From positions 1 through 46,846 of the forward strand of contig NZ_BCQS01000048.1 in NCBI RefSeq assembly GCF_001552195.1: a stretch of 46,846 nt of DNA, given 5' to 3'. Position numbers and translations under genes: made by a program. Below are positions 40,176 to 46,846 of this stretch, piece by piece. Source of the stretch: Actinomadura latina NBRC 106108 (GTDB taxonomy: Bacteria; Actinomycetota; Actinomycetes; Streptosporangiales; Streptosporangiaceae). The notes under the pieces are model-generated. The model saw nothing but the letters and a program-made list of their open reading frames with translations. It was not told the DNA's origin and did no database searches. Numbering within the stretch: position 1 is the stretch's first letter; every line of letters starts with the position of its first letter.

Positions 40176-40892
40176 CTAGTGGATCCTCGTTTCGGAGTCG
40201 TCGTCGCCGGGCCGGCCGTCATCGCCGGGCCGGTCGCCGGTGCCGGCGGGCCGCTCGGCGGCGCGCAGCAGCACCGCCTTCGCGGCGAGCACGTGCGCCC
40301 GCATCACCGACTCGGCCCAGGTGCCGTCGGCCGCCCGCAGCGCGGCGACCAGCTCCCGGTGGTGAGCGGAGCTGCGGGCCAGGTCGTCCGGCGCGTAGCG
40401 GTGGAAGGTGCGCATGACCAGCGGGAGCTGCACCACGGCGTTGAGCATCGACACCAGCCGGGCGCTGGCCGCCGCGGCGCGGACGATGCCGTGGAACTCG
40501 GCGTTCAGCTCGGCGACCCGGTCCAGGTCCTGGCCGGCACCCGCGGCGGCGGAACGTTCCATGTGGTCGCACAGCTCGGCCATGCGGGCCGTGTCCGCCG
40601 CCCCGATCCGGGTGGCGGCGCGGCGGGCCGCGGCGCCCTCCAGCAGCATCCGCAGGTCGTAGATCTCCTCAAGGTCGTCCGGCGTCCAGTCCGGGACGCG
40701 GGCGCCGCGGTGCGGCAGGACCTCGACCAGCCCCTCGACCTCCAGCCGGCGCAGCGCCTCCCGGACCGGCGTCCGGCTGGAGCCGGTCTGCTCGGCCAGC
40801 TCGGCCTCGCCGAGCCGTGCCCCCGGCGGGTGGGCGCCGTCCAGGATGTCGGCGCGCAGCCGTGTGTACACACGGTCCACGGCACGGACCAT
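40176..40892 (-). CDS. GntR family regulator (FCD/FadR type)
   Basis: 238 aa from ATG 40892, which has AGGAGG 5 bp upstream; a longer reading from 40919 crosses the operator. The N-terminal winged helix is VYTRLRADILDGAHPPGARL...ELAEQTGSSRTPVREALRRLE, the classic GntR signature. The C-terminal FCD helical domain (~90-215) contains a probable metal-binding Asp/His set (DLRMLLEGAAARRA, ELNAEFHGIV, HHRELVAALRA). It likely represses both its own operon and the divergent HMG-CoA lyase through two TTGCATnCAA sites. The effector is probably a pathway acid or CoA ester. Confidence 0.93.
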   Translation of the reverse strand: MVRAVDRVYTRLRADILDGAHPPGARLGEAELAEQTGSSRTPVREALRRLEVEGLVEVLPHRGARVPDWTPDDLEEIYDLRMLLEGAAARRAATRIGAADTARMAELCDHMERSAAAGAGQDLDRVAELNAEFHGIVRAAAASARLVSMLNAVVQLPLVMRTFHRYAPDDLARSSAHHRELVAALRAADGTWAESVMRAHVLAAKAVLLRAAERPAGTGDRPGDDGRPGDDDSETRIH

Positions 40893-40913
40893 CCGAACCT
40901 CCTTGGCGGTCGA

Positions 40914-40996
40914 TTGCATGCAACATAAGCATTTTGGTCGCTTGACACAAGAGTTCGCCCTGACCGATTCTGCTTAGGTCCACAGATTGCATACAA
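40914..40996. promoter_or_regulatory. Two GntR operators and the lyase promoter in the divergent gap
   Basis: TTGCATGCAA (40914-40923, perfect palindrome) and TTGCATACAA (40987-40996) share the flanking GA on the left. Centres are 73 bp apart, close to seven helical turns. Between them lie -35 TTGACA (40942-40947) and a -10-like GATTCT (40966-40971) for the rightward lyase gene; the second operator would then sit just past the start point, a blocking position. Confidence 0.78.
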
Positions 40997-41006
40997 GGGA
41001 AGGCCC

Positions 41007-41897
41007 ATGGCGGACGTCGAACTGATCGAGGTCGGACCCCGGGACGGGCTGCAGAACGAGGCCGCGATCCTGCCCACCGCCGACAAGGTGCGGCTGATCG
41101 AGCGGAGCGTCGCCGCCGGGCTGCGGCGGATCGAGGCCGTCAGCTTCGTGAACCCGAAGCGCGTCCCGCAGATGGCGGACGCCGAGGCCGTGATGGAGCG
41201 CCTCCCTCGGCCCGAGGGGGTCCGCTACGCCGGACTCGTCCTCAACCGGCGCGGGCTCGACCGGGCGCTCGCCGCCGGCGTGGACGAGGTCAACGTCGTG
41301 GTCGTCGCCACCGACGAGTTCAGCCGCCGCAACCAGGGCTGCACGGTCGACGAAGGGGTGGCGAACTGGGCGCGGATCGCCGCCGACGCGCGCGCCGCCG
41401 GGCTCTTCCGCACCGTCACGATCGCCGCGTCCTTCGGCTGCCCGTTCGAGGGCGAGGTGCCGTCCGGGCGCGTCCTCGACCTGGTGCGGCGGGTGGCCGA
41501 GAGCGAGCCCGACGAGATCGCGCTGGCCGACACGATCGGCGTCGGCGTCCCCGCGCAGGTGCGCACGCTGCTGACCGGCGCGGCCGGGATCGCCCCGGGC
41601 GTCCCGCTGCGCTGCCACTTCCACAACACGCGCAACACCGGCTACGCCAACGCGCTCACCGCGATCGACCACGGGGTGAGCGCCCTGGACGCGAGCACCG
41701 GCGGCTTCGGCGGCTGCCCGTTCGCGCCCGCCGCGACCGGCAACATCGCCACCGAGGACCTGCTCTACTCGCTGGACCGCACGGGCGTCGCCACCGGCGT
41801 CCGGATGGCCCCCGTGACCGAGACGGCGGCGTGGCTGGGCGAGCGCCTCGACGGCCCGGTGCAGGCCCTGCTCGGCCGCGCCGGACCGTTCCCCTAG
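41007..41897 (+). CDS. mvaB: Hydroxymethylglutaryl-CoA lyase
   Basis: 296 aa TIM-barrel lyase that splits HMG-CoA (or a homologue) to acetoacetate and acetyl-CoA. Motifs: VELIEVGPRDGLQNEA with the metal-binding Asp, VVVVATDEFSRRNQGC, the metal His pair in CHFHNTRNTGYANA, and the signature GGFGGCPFAPAATGNIATEDLLY with the active-site Cys. Length is standard. ATG 41007 follows AAGGGAAGG. Divergence from the GntR/CoA-transferase/Hyu operon with shared operators indicates that all act in one catabolic route. Confidence 0.95.
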   Translation: MADVELIEVGPRDGLQNEAAILPTADKVRLIERSVAAGLRRIEAVSFVNPKRVPQMADAEAVMERLPRPEGVRYAGLVLNRRGLDRALAAGVDEVNVVVVATDEFSRRNQGCTVDEGVANWARIAADARAAGLFRTVTIAASFGCPFEGEVPSGRVLDLVRRVAESEPDEIALADTIGVGVPAQVRTLLTGAAGIAPGVPLRCHFHNTRNTGYANALTAIDHGVSALDASTGGFGGCPFAPAATGNIATEDLLYSLDRTGVATGVRMAPVTETAAWLGERLDGPVQALLGRAGPFP

Positions 41898-41901
41898 CGG
41901 G

Positions 41902-42327
41902 TCACCACTCCGGGTTCGAGCCGTCCCGCTGCAGGAACTCCAGCCGGTTGCCGAGGTTGTCGGACGCGTAGAAACGACGATGGCCCGGGAATTCGCCGTC
42001 CCAGGCCACCTCGACGCCGTGCTCGGCCAACCGCTCGGCCAGGCCGTCCAGGTCCTCGACCCGGATGCCGGGGTGCGCCTTGCGCGCCGGGCGGAAATCC
42101 CGCTCGACGCCCAGATGGATCTCCAGTCCGTCCGCGCGCACCCACAGCCCGCCCCGCGCCGCCAGGACCGGCGGCTTCACGATCTCCCGCATGCCGAGGG
42201 CGTCCACGTAGAAGGCCCGGCAGTCGTCCTCGCTGCCGGGCGGGATGGCGATCTGCACGTGGTGCAGCCCGAAGGCGAACGGCGATTCGTGGTCCGGCCC
42301 ATACCCCTGCGCTGAAAGCTCGCTCAT
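41902..42327 (-). CDS. VOC/glyoxalase family protein
   Basis: 141 aa with two beta-alpha-beta-beta-beta units. Likely metal ligands: His in FGLHHVQIAI, His in LEIHLGVE and Glu in NLGNRLEFLQ. The middle segment GIRVEDLDGLAERLAEHGVEVAWDGE is typical. VOC members range from glyoxalase and dioxygenase to resistance proteins; nothing narrows this. It converges on the lyase gene with a 4-bp gap and lies 3 bp after the ATP-binding protein gene, so those two are probably cotranscribed. Confidence 0.88.
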   Translation of the reverse strand: MSELSAQGYGPDHESPFAFGLHHVQIAIPPGSEDDCRAFYVDALGMREIVKPPVLAARGGLWVRADGLEIHLGVERDFRPARKAHPGIRVEDLDGLAERLAEHGVEVAWDGEFPGHRRFYASDNLGNRLEFLQRDGSNPEW

Positions 42328-42330
42328 GGA

Positions 42331-42783
42331 TCACATCATCGCGCGGGTGAAATACACGCGAACAGTGGTTCCGCCGGGACCTGTGTGAATTCGGACGAGA
42401 TCGGCGAGTTTGTGAACCAGCAGCAGCCCCCGGCCGCCGATCGTGTCGGGCGGGACGGGACGCCGGCCGGCCAGCGGATCGGCGATGTGCCCCGCGTCGC
42501 TGACCTCGATGATCAGGTGGGTGGCGTCCTGCCAGAGGCACAGCACGCCGGCGCCGCCACCGTGCTCGACGGAGTTGGCGGTCAGCTCGCTGGCGACGAG
42601 CTCGGCGTCCTGGACCCGGTCCTCGCCGAGCCCGGCCGCGGCCGCGCCCTGCACGACCATCGCCCGCGCCACCTTCAGCGTGCCGGCGTTGAAGGGCAGC
42701 CGCCGCGGCGGCGCGGACTGCTCCACGACGGGCGGCGCACCCCGACCGGGGTGATCGCCGACGCGCTTTCCGCTGCCGGTCAT
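42331..42783 (-). CDS. RsbW-type ATP-binding protein (HATPase_c_2)
   Basis: 150 aa. N-box VASELTANSVEHG (~63-75), G1 IIEVSDAGHIADP (~90-102), G2 TIGGRGLLLVHKLAD (~114-128). It is shorter than the one near the conservon and has a low-complexity N-terminus of ~30 residues. Probably a sigma/anti-sigma switch kinase; no cognate STAS protein is adjacent. The 261 bp upstream to the WS/DGAT start contain two small hairpins (GCGGGAC/GTCCCGC 42948-42965 and GGGC/GCCC near 42975) but no gene that I can support. Confidence 0.88.
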   Translation of the reverse strand: MTGSGKRVGDHPGRGAPPVVEQSAPPRRLPFNAGTLKVARAMVVQGAAAAGLGEDRVQDAELVASELTANSVEHGGGAGVLCLWQDATHLIIEVSDAGHIADPLAGRRPVPPDTIGGRGLLLVHKLADLVRIHTGPGGTTVRVYFTRAMM

Positions 42784-43044
42784 GACCGTCCCTCCGACCG
42801 CACTCTCCGCACTGCGGCAATCATGAATGGTACCGACTGGGAGCGAACGGCACGGCCCGCCTCCCCCTTCGATCTTCCCTGGTCACCGCGACTTAGACGC
42901 GCCGCGATCGATCATGGCGCGCAAGGGCGCCTGACGGCCGCCCGCCCGCGGGACCTTCGTCCCGCCGCCCGAGGGCGAACGCCCGTGGGAGCGGCGGGCC
43001 GCGGCGAGGTTTCCTGAGAGGGAGACCTCACCCAGGGGGTGCGC

Positions 43045-44400
43045 ATGCACCGGATGAACGCGCTCGACGCCGGGATGTTCTTCGCCGAGAACGACACGAC
43101 GCCGCTGCAGATCGGGACCGTGACCGTGTTCGAGGGCCCGGCGCCGGAGTACCCGGAGCTGGTGCGGGAGATCTTCGCCCGGCTCCGGAACGCGCCGCGC
43201 TGCCGGCAGCGCGTCCGGACCGTCCCGTTCAACATCGCGCACCCCGTCTGGGTGGACGACCTGCACTTCAGCATGGAGGACCACGTCCGGCACACGGTCG
43301 TCCCGCCGCCCGGCGGCCCGGAGGAACTGCAGACGCTCGCGGGCCGGCTGCTCGCCCGGCCGCTGGACCTCACGCGGTCGCCCTGGGAGGTGTGGCTCGC
43401 CGAGGGCCTGCCGGACGGCCGGTGGGCGCTGATCTCCAAGGTGCACCACTGCATGGTGGACGGCATCTCCGGCATCGACCTGCTCGCCGCGCTGCTGGAC
43501 ACCGACCCCGACTGGACGCCCGCCGACCCGCACACGTGGACACCCGCCCCCGAACCGTCCGTGCGCACCGTCCTCCGCGACGGCGTGGTGGACGGGCTCA
43601 AGGGCTTCCGGCGGCAGGCGGCCCGGCTGTTCTATCCGGCGCTGCGCGACTCGATCACCACCGTGCGGGCCGTCCCCGCCTACGCGGGGCGGCTGATGGG
43701 GCCGGGGTCGTCCGAGCTGAACGGCCCGACCGTCCCGTCCCGCCGCTGGTCCCAGGCCTACGCCGGGATGGACGAGGTCAGCCGGATCCGGCGCGCCTTC
43801 GGCGGATCGGTCAACGACGTGGCGCTGGCCGCGGCGGCCTCGGGCTTCCGCGACCTGCTGGCCGCCCGCGGCACGCTCACCCCCGACTCGGTCGTGCGCG
43901 CGCTGGTGCCGGTCTCCGTCCGCTCCACCGGCGAGCGCGCCGACCTGTCGAACCGCGTGTCGGCACTGCTGTGCGACCTGCCCTGCGGAGAGGACGACCC
44001 GCTGCGCCGCCTGCAGCTCATCCGGGACCAGATGGACGGCGCGAAGAACAGCGGCCAGGTCGCCGGCGTCGACTCGCTCGTCAAGCTCGCCGGCGGCGCC
44101 CCCGGGCTACTCGCCGTGGCCGCGCACACCGCGCTGCGGCTGCGGCAGCCGCTGGTCCAGACGATCGTCACGAACGTCCCGGGCCCGCCGTTCCCGCTGT
44201 ACTCGATGGGGCGGCGGATGCTGGAGATGGATCCCTACATCCCGATCGCCGTCGGCCTGCGCGTCTCGATCGGCGTCGTGTCCTACAACGGCGGCCTGTC
44301 GTTCGGCGTCACCGGCGACCACGAGGCCGTCCCCGACCTGGGTACGCTCTGCGCGGGCATCCGCGACGGCATCGACGAACTCCTCAAGGCCTCCGAGTAG
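43045..44400 (+). CDS. Wax ester synthase/diacylglycerol acyltransferase (WS/DGAT)
   Basis: 451 aa. The catalytic HHxxxDG motif is VHHCMVDGISG at His134-Asp139. Other WS/DGAT landmarks are MNALDAGMFFAEN at the N-terminus, PLDLTRSPWEVWLAEG, the segment GGSVNDVALAAAASGFRDLL and the C-terminal IVTNVPGPPFPLYSMG. The enzyme joins acyl-CoA to diacylglycerol or a fatty alcohol, giving storage lipid at the membrane. I use ATG 43045, with AGGGGG 6 bp upstream, rather than GTG 43039. A terminator hairpin follows at 44448. Confidence 0.94.
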   Translation: MHRMNALDAGMFFAENDTTPLQIGTVTVFEGPAPEYPELVREIFARLRNAPRCRQRVRTVPFNIAHPVWVDDLHFSMEDHVRHTVVPPPGGPEELQTLAGRLLARPLDLTRSPWEVWLAEGLPDGRWALISKVHHCMVDGISGIDLLAALLDTDPDWTPADPHTWTPAPEPSVRTVLRDGVVDGLKGFRRQAARLFYPALRDSITTVRAVPAYAGRLMGPGSSELNGPTVPSRRWSQAYAGMDEVSRIRRAFGGSVNDVALAAAASGFRDLLAARGTLTPDSVVRALVPVSVRSTGERADLSNRVSALLCDLPCGEDDPLRRLQLIRDQMDGAKNSGQVAGVDSLVKLAGGAPGLLAVAAHTALRLRQPLVQTIVTNVPGPPFPLYSMGRRMLEMDPYIPIAVGLRVSIGVVSYNGGLSFGVTGDHEAVPDLGTLCAGIRDGIDELLKASE

Positions 44401-44447
44401 ACGCCCCGGAGGTCAGCACGGCTCGGCGACGCCGGGCGCGGGGACGG

Positions 44448-44465
44448 CCGGGACGAACGTCCCGG
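44448..44465 (+). terminator. Hairpin terminator after the WS/DGAT gene
   Basis: CCGGGAC-GAAC-GTCCCGG, a perfect 7-bp stem with a GNNN tetraloop, followed by TTCCGTCTTT. It lies 48 bp past the WS/DGAT stop. This is the best rho-independent terminator in the window. Confidence 0.7.
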
Positions 44466-44544
44466 TTCCGTCTTTACCTCCCGCTTCGCACACTGGAAGA
44501 AGGACGGCCTTCGGGCTCCCGACCACCATGAGGACCGGTATCCC

Positions 44545-45654
44545 GTGAATCTCAACGCACCCGACCGCACCCTCCGGATCGGCGGCCGTCCGCTGCCGGT
44601 CGTCGGTCCCGCCCGCATGTACGTCTGCGGGATCACCCCGTACGACGCGACCCACCTCGGCCACGCCCGCACCTTCGTCTGGGCGGACGTCGCGGCCCGC
44701 GTCCTGCGGCACGCGGGCGGGGACGTGCGCGTCTGCCGCAACGTCACCGACGTCGACGACGTGCTGAACCAGGCCGCGCACCGCGCCGGGAGCCCCTACG
44801 ACAGCTTCGCCGCCGTCCAGCGGTACCACTTCGAACGCGACCTCGACATCCTCGGCGTCCACGCCGTCGACCACCAGCCGCGTGCGCACAACCACGTCCG
44901 GGAGGTCATCGCACTCGCGCAGGGCCTCCTGACCTCCGGCCACGGCTACATCCACGACGGGACGGTGTACTTCCACGGCGCCGACGTCCCCCGCCTGCCC
45001 TCGGGCGAAGCCCACGCCCTCCTGGCCGAGTACGGGGACGAACCCGACGACCCGGGCAAGCAGCACCCGTTCGACATCGCGCTCTGGCGCCCGTCCCGCT
45101 CGGGCGAACCCGCCTGGCCCAGCCCCTGGGGCCCCGGCCGGCCCGGCTGGCACGCCGAGTGCGCGGCGATGGCCATGACGACCTTCGGCTCGTCCCTCGA
45201 CCTGCACGCGGGCGGCACCGACCTGCGCTTCCCGCACCACGCCTACGAGTCCGCGATGGCCGAGGCGCTGACCGGCGTGCGCCCCTTCTCCCGGGCCTGG
45301 CTGCACGTCGGCATGGTCCGCCGGGACGGCGAGAAGATGGCCAAGTCCACGGGCAACCTCGTCCTGGTCTCCGACCTCGTCCCCGGCCACGCGCCCGCCG
45401 CCGTCCGGCTCATGCTGATCACCGCCCCCTGGCAGGACGATTGGGACTACACCCCCGACGTTCTCGACGCGGCCGCCGCCCGCCTCGACGGCCTCCACAC
45501 CGCCGCCGGCCGCCCCTCCGATTCCGCCACCGCCGACGCGGCCGTGACCGAGGCGCTCCTCAACGACCTCGACGTCCCCACCGCCCTCGCCATCGCCGAA
45601 CAGGAGGGCGGCCACACCGCCCGCCTGACCATGAAGGTGCTCGCCCTCACCTGA
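44545..45654 (+). CDS. Stand-alone cysteinyl-tRNA-synthetase/MshC-like ligase
   Basis: 369 aa class I synthetase core. HIGH-type motif THLGHA (~36-41); zinc ligands Cys28 (MYVCGITPYDAT), Cys206 (WHAECAAM) and the His/Glu of FPHHAYESAMAEA, i.e. all four expected; KMSKS loop written KMAKS (~264-268); CRNVTDVDDV as in CysRS. It is much shorter than CysRS (~460 aa) and lacks the C-terminal tRNA-binding domain. The opening VCGITPYDATHLGHA is MshC-like, but the N-terminal ~25 residues and middle region differ from mycothiol ligase. Probably activates cysteine for a small-molecule amine. GTG start. Confidence 0.85.
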   Translation: MNLNAPDRTLRIGGRPLPVVGPARMYVCGITPYDATHLGHARTFVWADVAARVLRHAGGDVRVCRNVTDVDDVLNQAAHRAGSPYDSFAAVQRYHFERDLDILGVHAVDHQPRAHNHVREVIALAQGLLTSGHGYIHDGTVYFHGADVPRLPSGEAHALLAEYGDEPDDPGKQHPFDIALWRPSRSGEPAWPSPWGPGRPGWHAECAAMAMTTFGSSLDLHAGGTDLRFPHHAYESAMAEALTGVRPFSRAWLHVGMVRRDGEKMAKSTGNLVLVSDLVPGHAPAAVRLMLITAPWQDDWDYTPDVLDAAAARLDGLHTAAGRPSDSATADAAVTEALLNDLDVPTALAIAEQEGGHTARLTMKVLALT

Positions 45655-45700
45655 AGCCGCACCAGACGGCGAACGCGAACCTCCGGTCCCGTAGTTGAAG

Positions 45701-45721
45701 CCGGCAGGGGTGCCCTGCCGG
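45701..45721 (+). terminator. GC-rich hairpin after the synthetase-like gene
   Basis: CCGGCAGGG-gtg-CCCTGCCGG is a perfect 9-bp stem with a 3-nt loop, 46 bp after the stop, followed by a second stem CCCGCC/GGCGGG (45729-45751). No U-tract, so probably an actinobacterial stem-only terminator. Confidence 0.6.
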
Positions 45722-45833
45722 TACACCTCCCGCCAGTGCCTTCCCGGCGGGCCGACCCGCCTCTTTCATGGGTAGTGGCCGCCCAGGGGGCCATGATCGA
45801 GGTACGTGGACGCGAATCAAGGAAGTGAAAGTC

Positions 45834-46846
45834 ATGCGCGGTGTAGTGATGCACGCTCCCGGTGACGTGCGGGTGGAGGACCGCGAAGACCCGCGGATCA
45901 TCGAGCCGACCGACGCGATCATCCGCGTCGAGGCTGCGTGCGTGTGCGGGTCGGACCTGTGGCCCTACCGCGGCGCGGACAAGGTCCATGACCGGCCGAT
46001 GGGCCACGAGTACGTCGGCGTGGTCGAGGAGACCGGCGACCAGGTGCGGAACGTCGGCATCGGCGACTTCGTCGTCGGCTCCTTCTTCGCCTCCGACAAC
46101 ACCTGCGAGATCTGCCGCGCCGGGTACCAGTCCCGCTGCGTCCACGCCGAGCCCGTCGGCGCCATCGGCACGCAGGCGCAGTACGCCCGCATTCCGCTGG
46201 CCGACGGCACCCTGGTGGCCACCCCCGCCATGCCGGACGCCGACCTGGTCCCCGGCCTGCTGGCCGCCTCGGACGTGCTGGGCACCGGCTGGTTCGGCGC
46301 GGTGGCCGCCGAGGCCGGCCCGGGCCGGACCGTCGCGGTCGTCGGCGACGGCGCGGTCGGCCTGCTGGCGGTGCTGGCCGCCCGCCGGCTCGGCGCCGAG
46401 CGGATCACCATCTTCAGCCGGCACGCCGACCGGCAGAAACTCGCCCGCGAGTTCGGCGCCACCGACGTCATCACCGCCCGCGGCGACGAGGGCGTCGCCG
46501 AGATCAAGGAGCTGACCGGCGGGCTGGGCGCGCACTCGGTCATCGAGGCGGTCGGCACCCAGGAGTCGATGATGCAGGCCATCCGCTCCACCCGCCCCGG
46601 CGGCCACGTCGGCTACCTAGGCGTCTCCCACGACGTCCGGCTCCCCGGCGACGAACTGTTCTTCTCCGCGGTGCACCTGCACGGCGGCCCCGCCCCGGTA
46701 CGCCGCTTCCTCCCCGACCTGATCGACCTGGTCTGGACCCGCCAGATAGACCCCGGCAAGGTCTTCGACCTCACCCTTCCCCTGGAAGAAGCCGCCGAGG
46801 CCTACAAGGCCATGGACGAACGCCGCGCCATCAAGCCCCTCCTACA
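45834..46846 (+). CDS. Zinc-dependent alcohol dehydrogenase, 3' end cut by window edge
   Basis: 337 residues visible of a typical ~345, so nearly complete. GroES-like domain with catalytic-zinc ligands Cys38 or so in CVCGSDLWPYRG and GHEYVG. The structural-zinc lobe reads SDNTCEICRAGYQSRC: three Cys plus Asp at the first position instead of four Cys, a known variant. Rossmann motif VAVVGDGAVGLLAVLAARRLGA (~163-184). ATG 45834 with AAGGAAG upstream. No neighbour points to the substrate. Frame open to the last base. Confidence 0.92.
   Translation, partial: MRGVVMHAPGDVRVEDREDPRIIEPTDAIIRVEAACVCGSDLWPYRGADKVHDRPMGHEYVGVVEETGDQVRNVGIGDFVVGSFFASDNTCEICRAGYQSRCVHAEPVGAIGTQAQYARIPLADGTLVATPAMPDADLVPGLLAASDVLGTGWFGAVAAEAGPGRTVAVVGDGAVGLLAVLAARRLGAERITIFSRHADRQKLAREFGATDVITARGDEGVAEIKELTGGLGAHSVIEAVGTQESMMQAIRSTRPGGHVGYLGVSHDVRLPGDELFFSAVHLHGGPAPVRRFLPDLIDLVWTRQIDPGKVFDLTLPLEEAAEAYKAMDERRAIKPLL

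Noticed and set aside
42948..42965. GCGGGAC-CTTC-GTCCCGC hairpin before WS/DGAT
   Set aside because: Neither flanking gene ends here and no T-run follows, so I could not assign it as terminator or operator; noted under the ATP-binding protein gene.
1..46846. CRISPR array, transposon, prophage or integrase
   Set aside because: No regularly spaced repeats with unique spacers, no transposase or integrase frame and no terminal inverted repeats were seen; the tandem repeats found are coding microsatellites.

Overview
The window is high-GC actinobacterial DNA. A conservon (cvnA-D), several RsbW-type ATP-binding proteins, a WS/DGAT acyltransferase, MpaB/DUF2236, many GTG starts and dense GTGA/ATGA gene overlaps point to a filamentous actinomycete. 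An Actinomadura-like member of the Streptosporangiales fits best, but that placement is inference. I saw no tRNA, rRNA, transposase, integrase or CRISPR array.

Left part (1-14 kb, almost all minus strand). A conservon signalling operon (ATP-binding protein, unknown 124-aa protein, CvnA, CvnB, CvnC, CvnD; CvnD runs off the left edge) is followed by a PadR regulator with a palindrome in its promoter. Next is a compact acyl-chain cassette transcribed leftward in the order ACP, SGNH hydrolase, membrane-anchored SGNH hydrolase, NTF2-like protein, acyl-CoA dehydrogenase-like protein, fatty acyl-AMP ligase, with a sulfotransferase gene just upstream. It looks like a small lipid or acyl natural-product pathway without PKS or NRPS modules.

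Middle (14-23.4 kb, plus strand). A YqiJ-like OB-fold membrane protein, a flotillin/YqiK protein and a 1625-aa AAA+ ATPase of the DUF3686 ('DNA repair ATPase') type form an operon. Its leader encodes a compact three-stem RNA (13976-14047) that I could not assign to a class, and a 13-bp perfect hairpin separates flotillin from the ATPase. Downstream, two divergent small secreted proteins share mirrored triplets of an 11-bp direct repeat. Just past them lies a 99-bp in-frame remnant of a second copy of the ATPase gene (Walker B segment joined to the C-terminus).

23.4-29.2 kb. Two oxidoreductases (a medium-chain quinone reductase and an aldo/keto reductase), each with a MerR-type 19-bp-spacer promoter, flank a [NiFe]-hydrogenase maturation cluster: hypE, a ferritin-like protein, a 43-aa membrane peptide, a maturation protease, a DUF6084-like protein, and divergent hypA. 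The window holds no hydrogenase structural genes and no hypBCDF.

29-46.8 kb. Lipid and small-molecule catabolism follows: a fused double acyl-CoA dehydrogenase, an L7/L12-CTD-like three-repeat protein, a maleylpyruvate-isomerase-type protein, and MpaB with a divergent TetR regulator and two tandem operators. A GntR-controlled operon (CoA-transferase, HyuA, HyuB, isochorismatase-like hydrolase) is transcribed divergently from an HMG-CoA lyase, with paired operators 73 bp apart. The right end carries a VOC protein, another ATP-binding protein, WS/DGAT, a stand-alone cysteinyl-tRNA-synthetase/MshC-like ligase, and a zinc alcohol dehydrogenase cut by the right edge.
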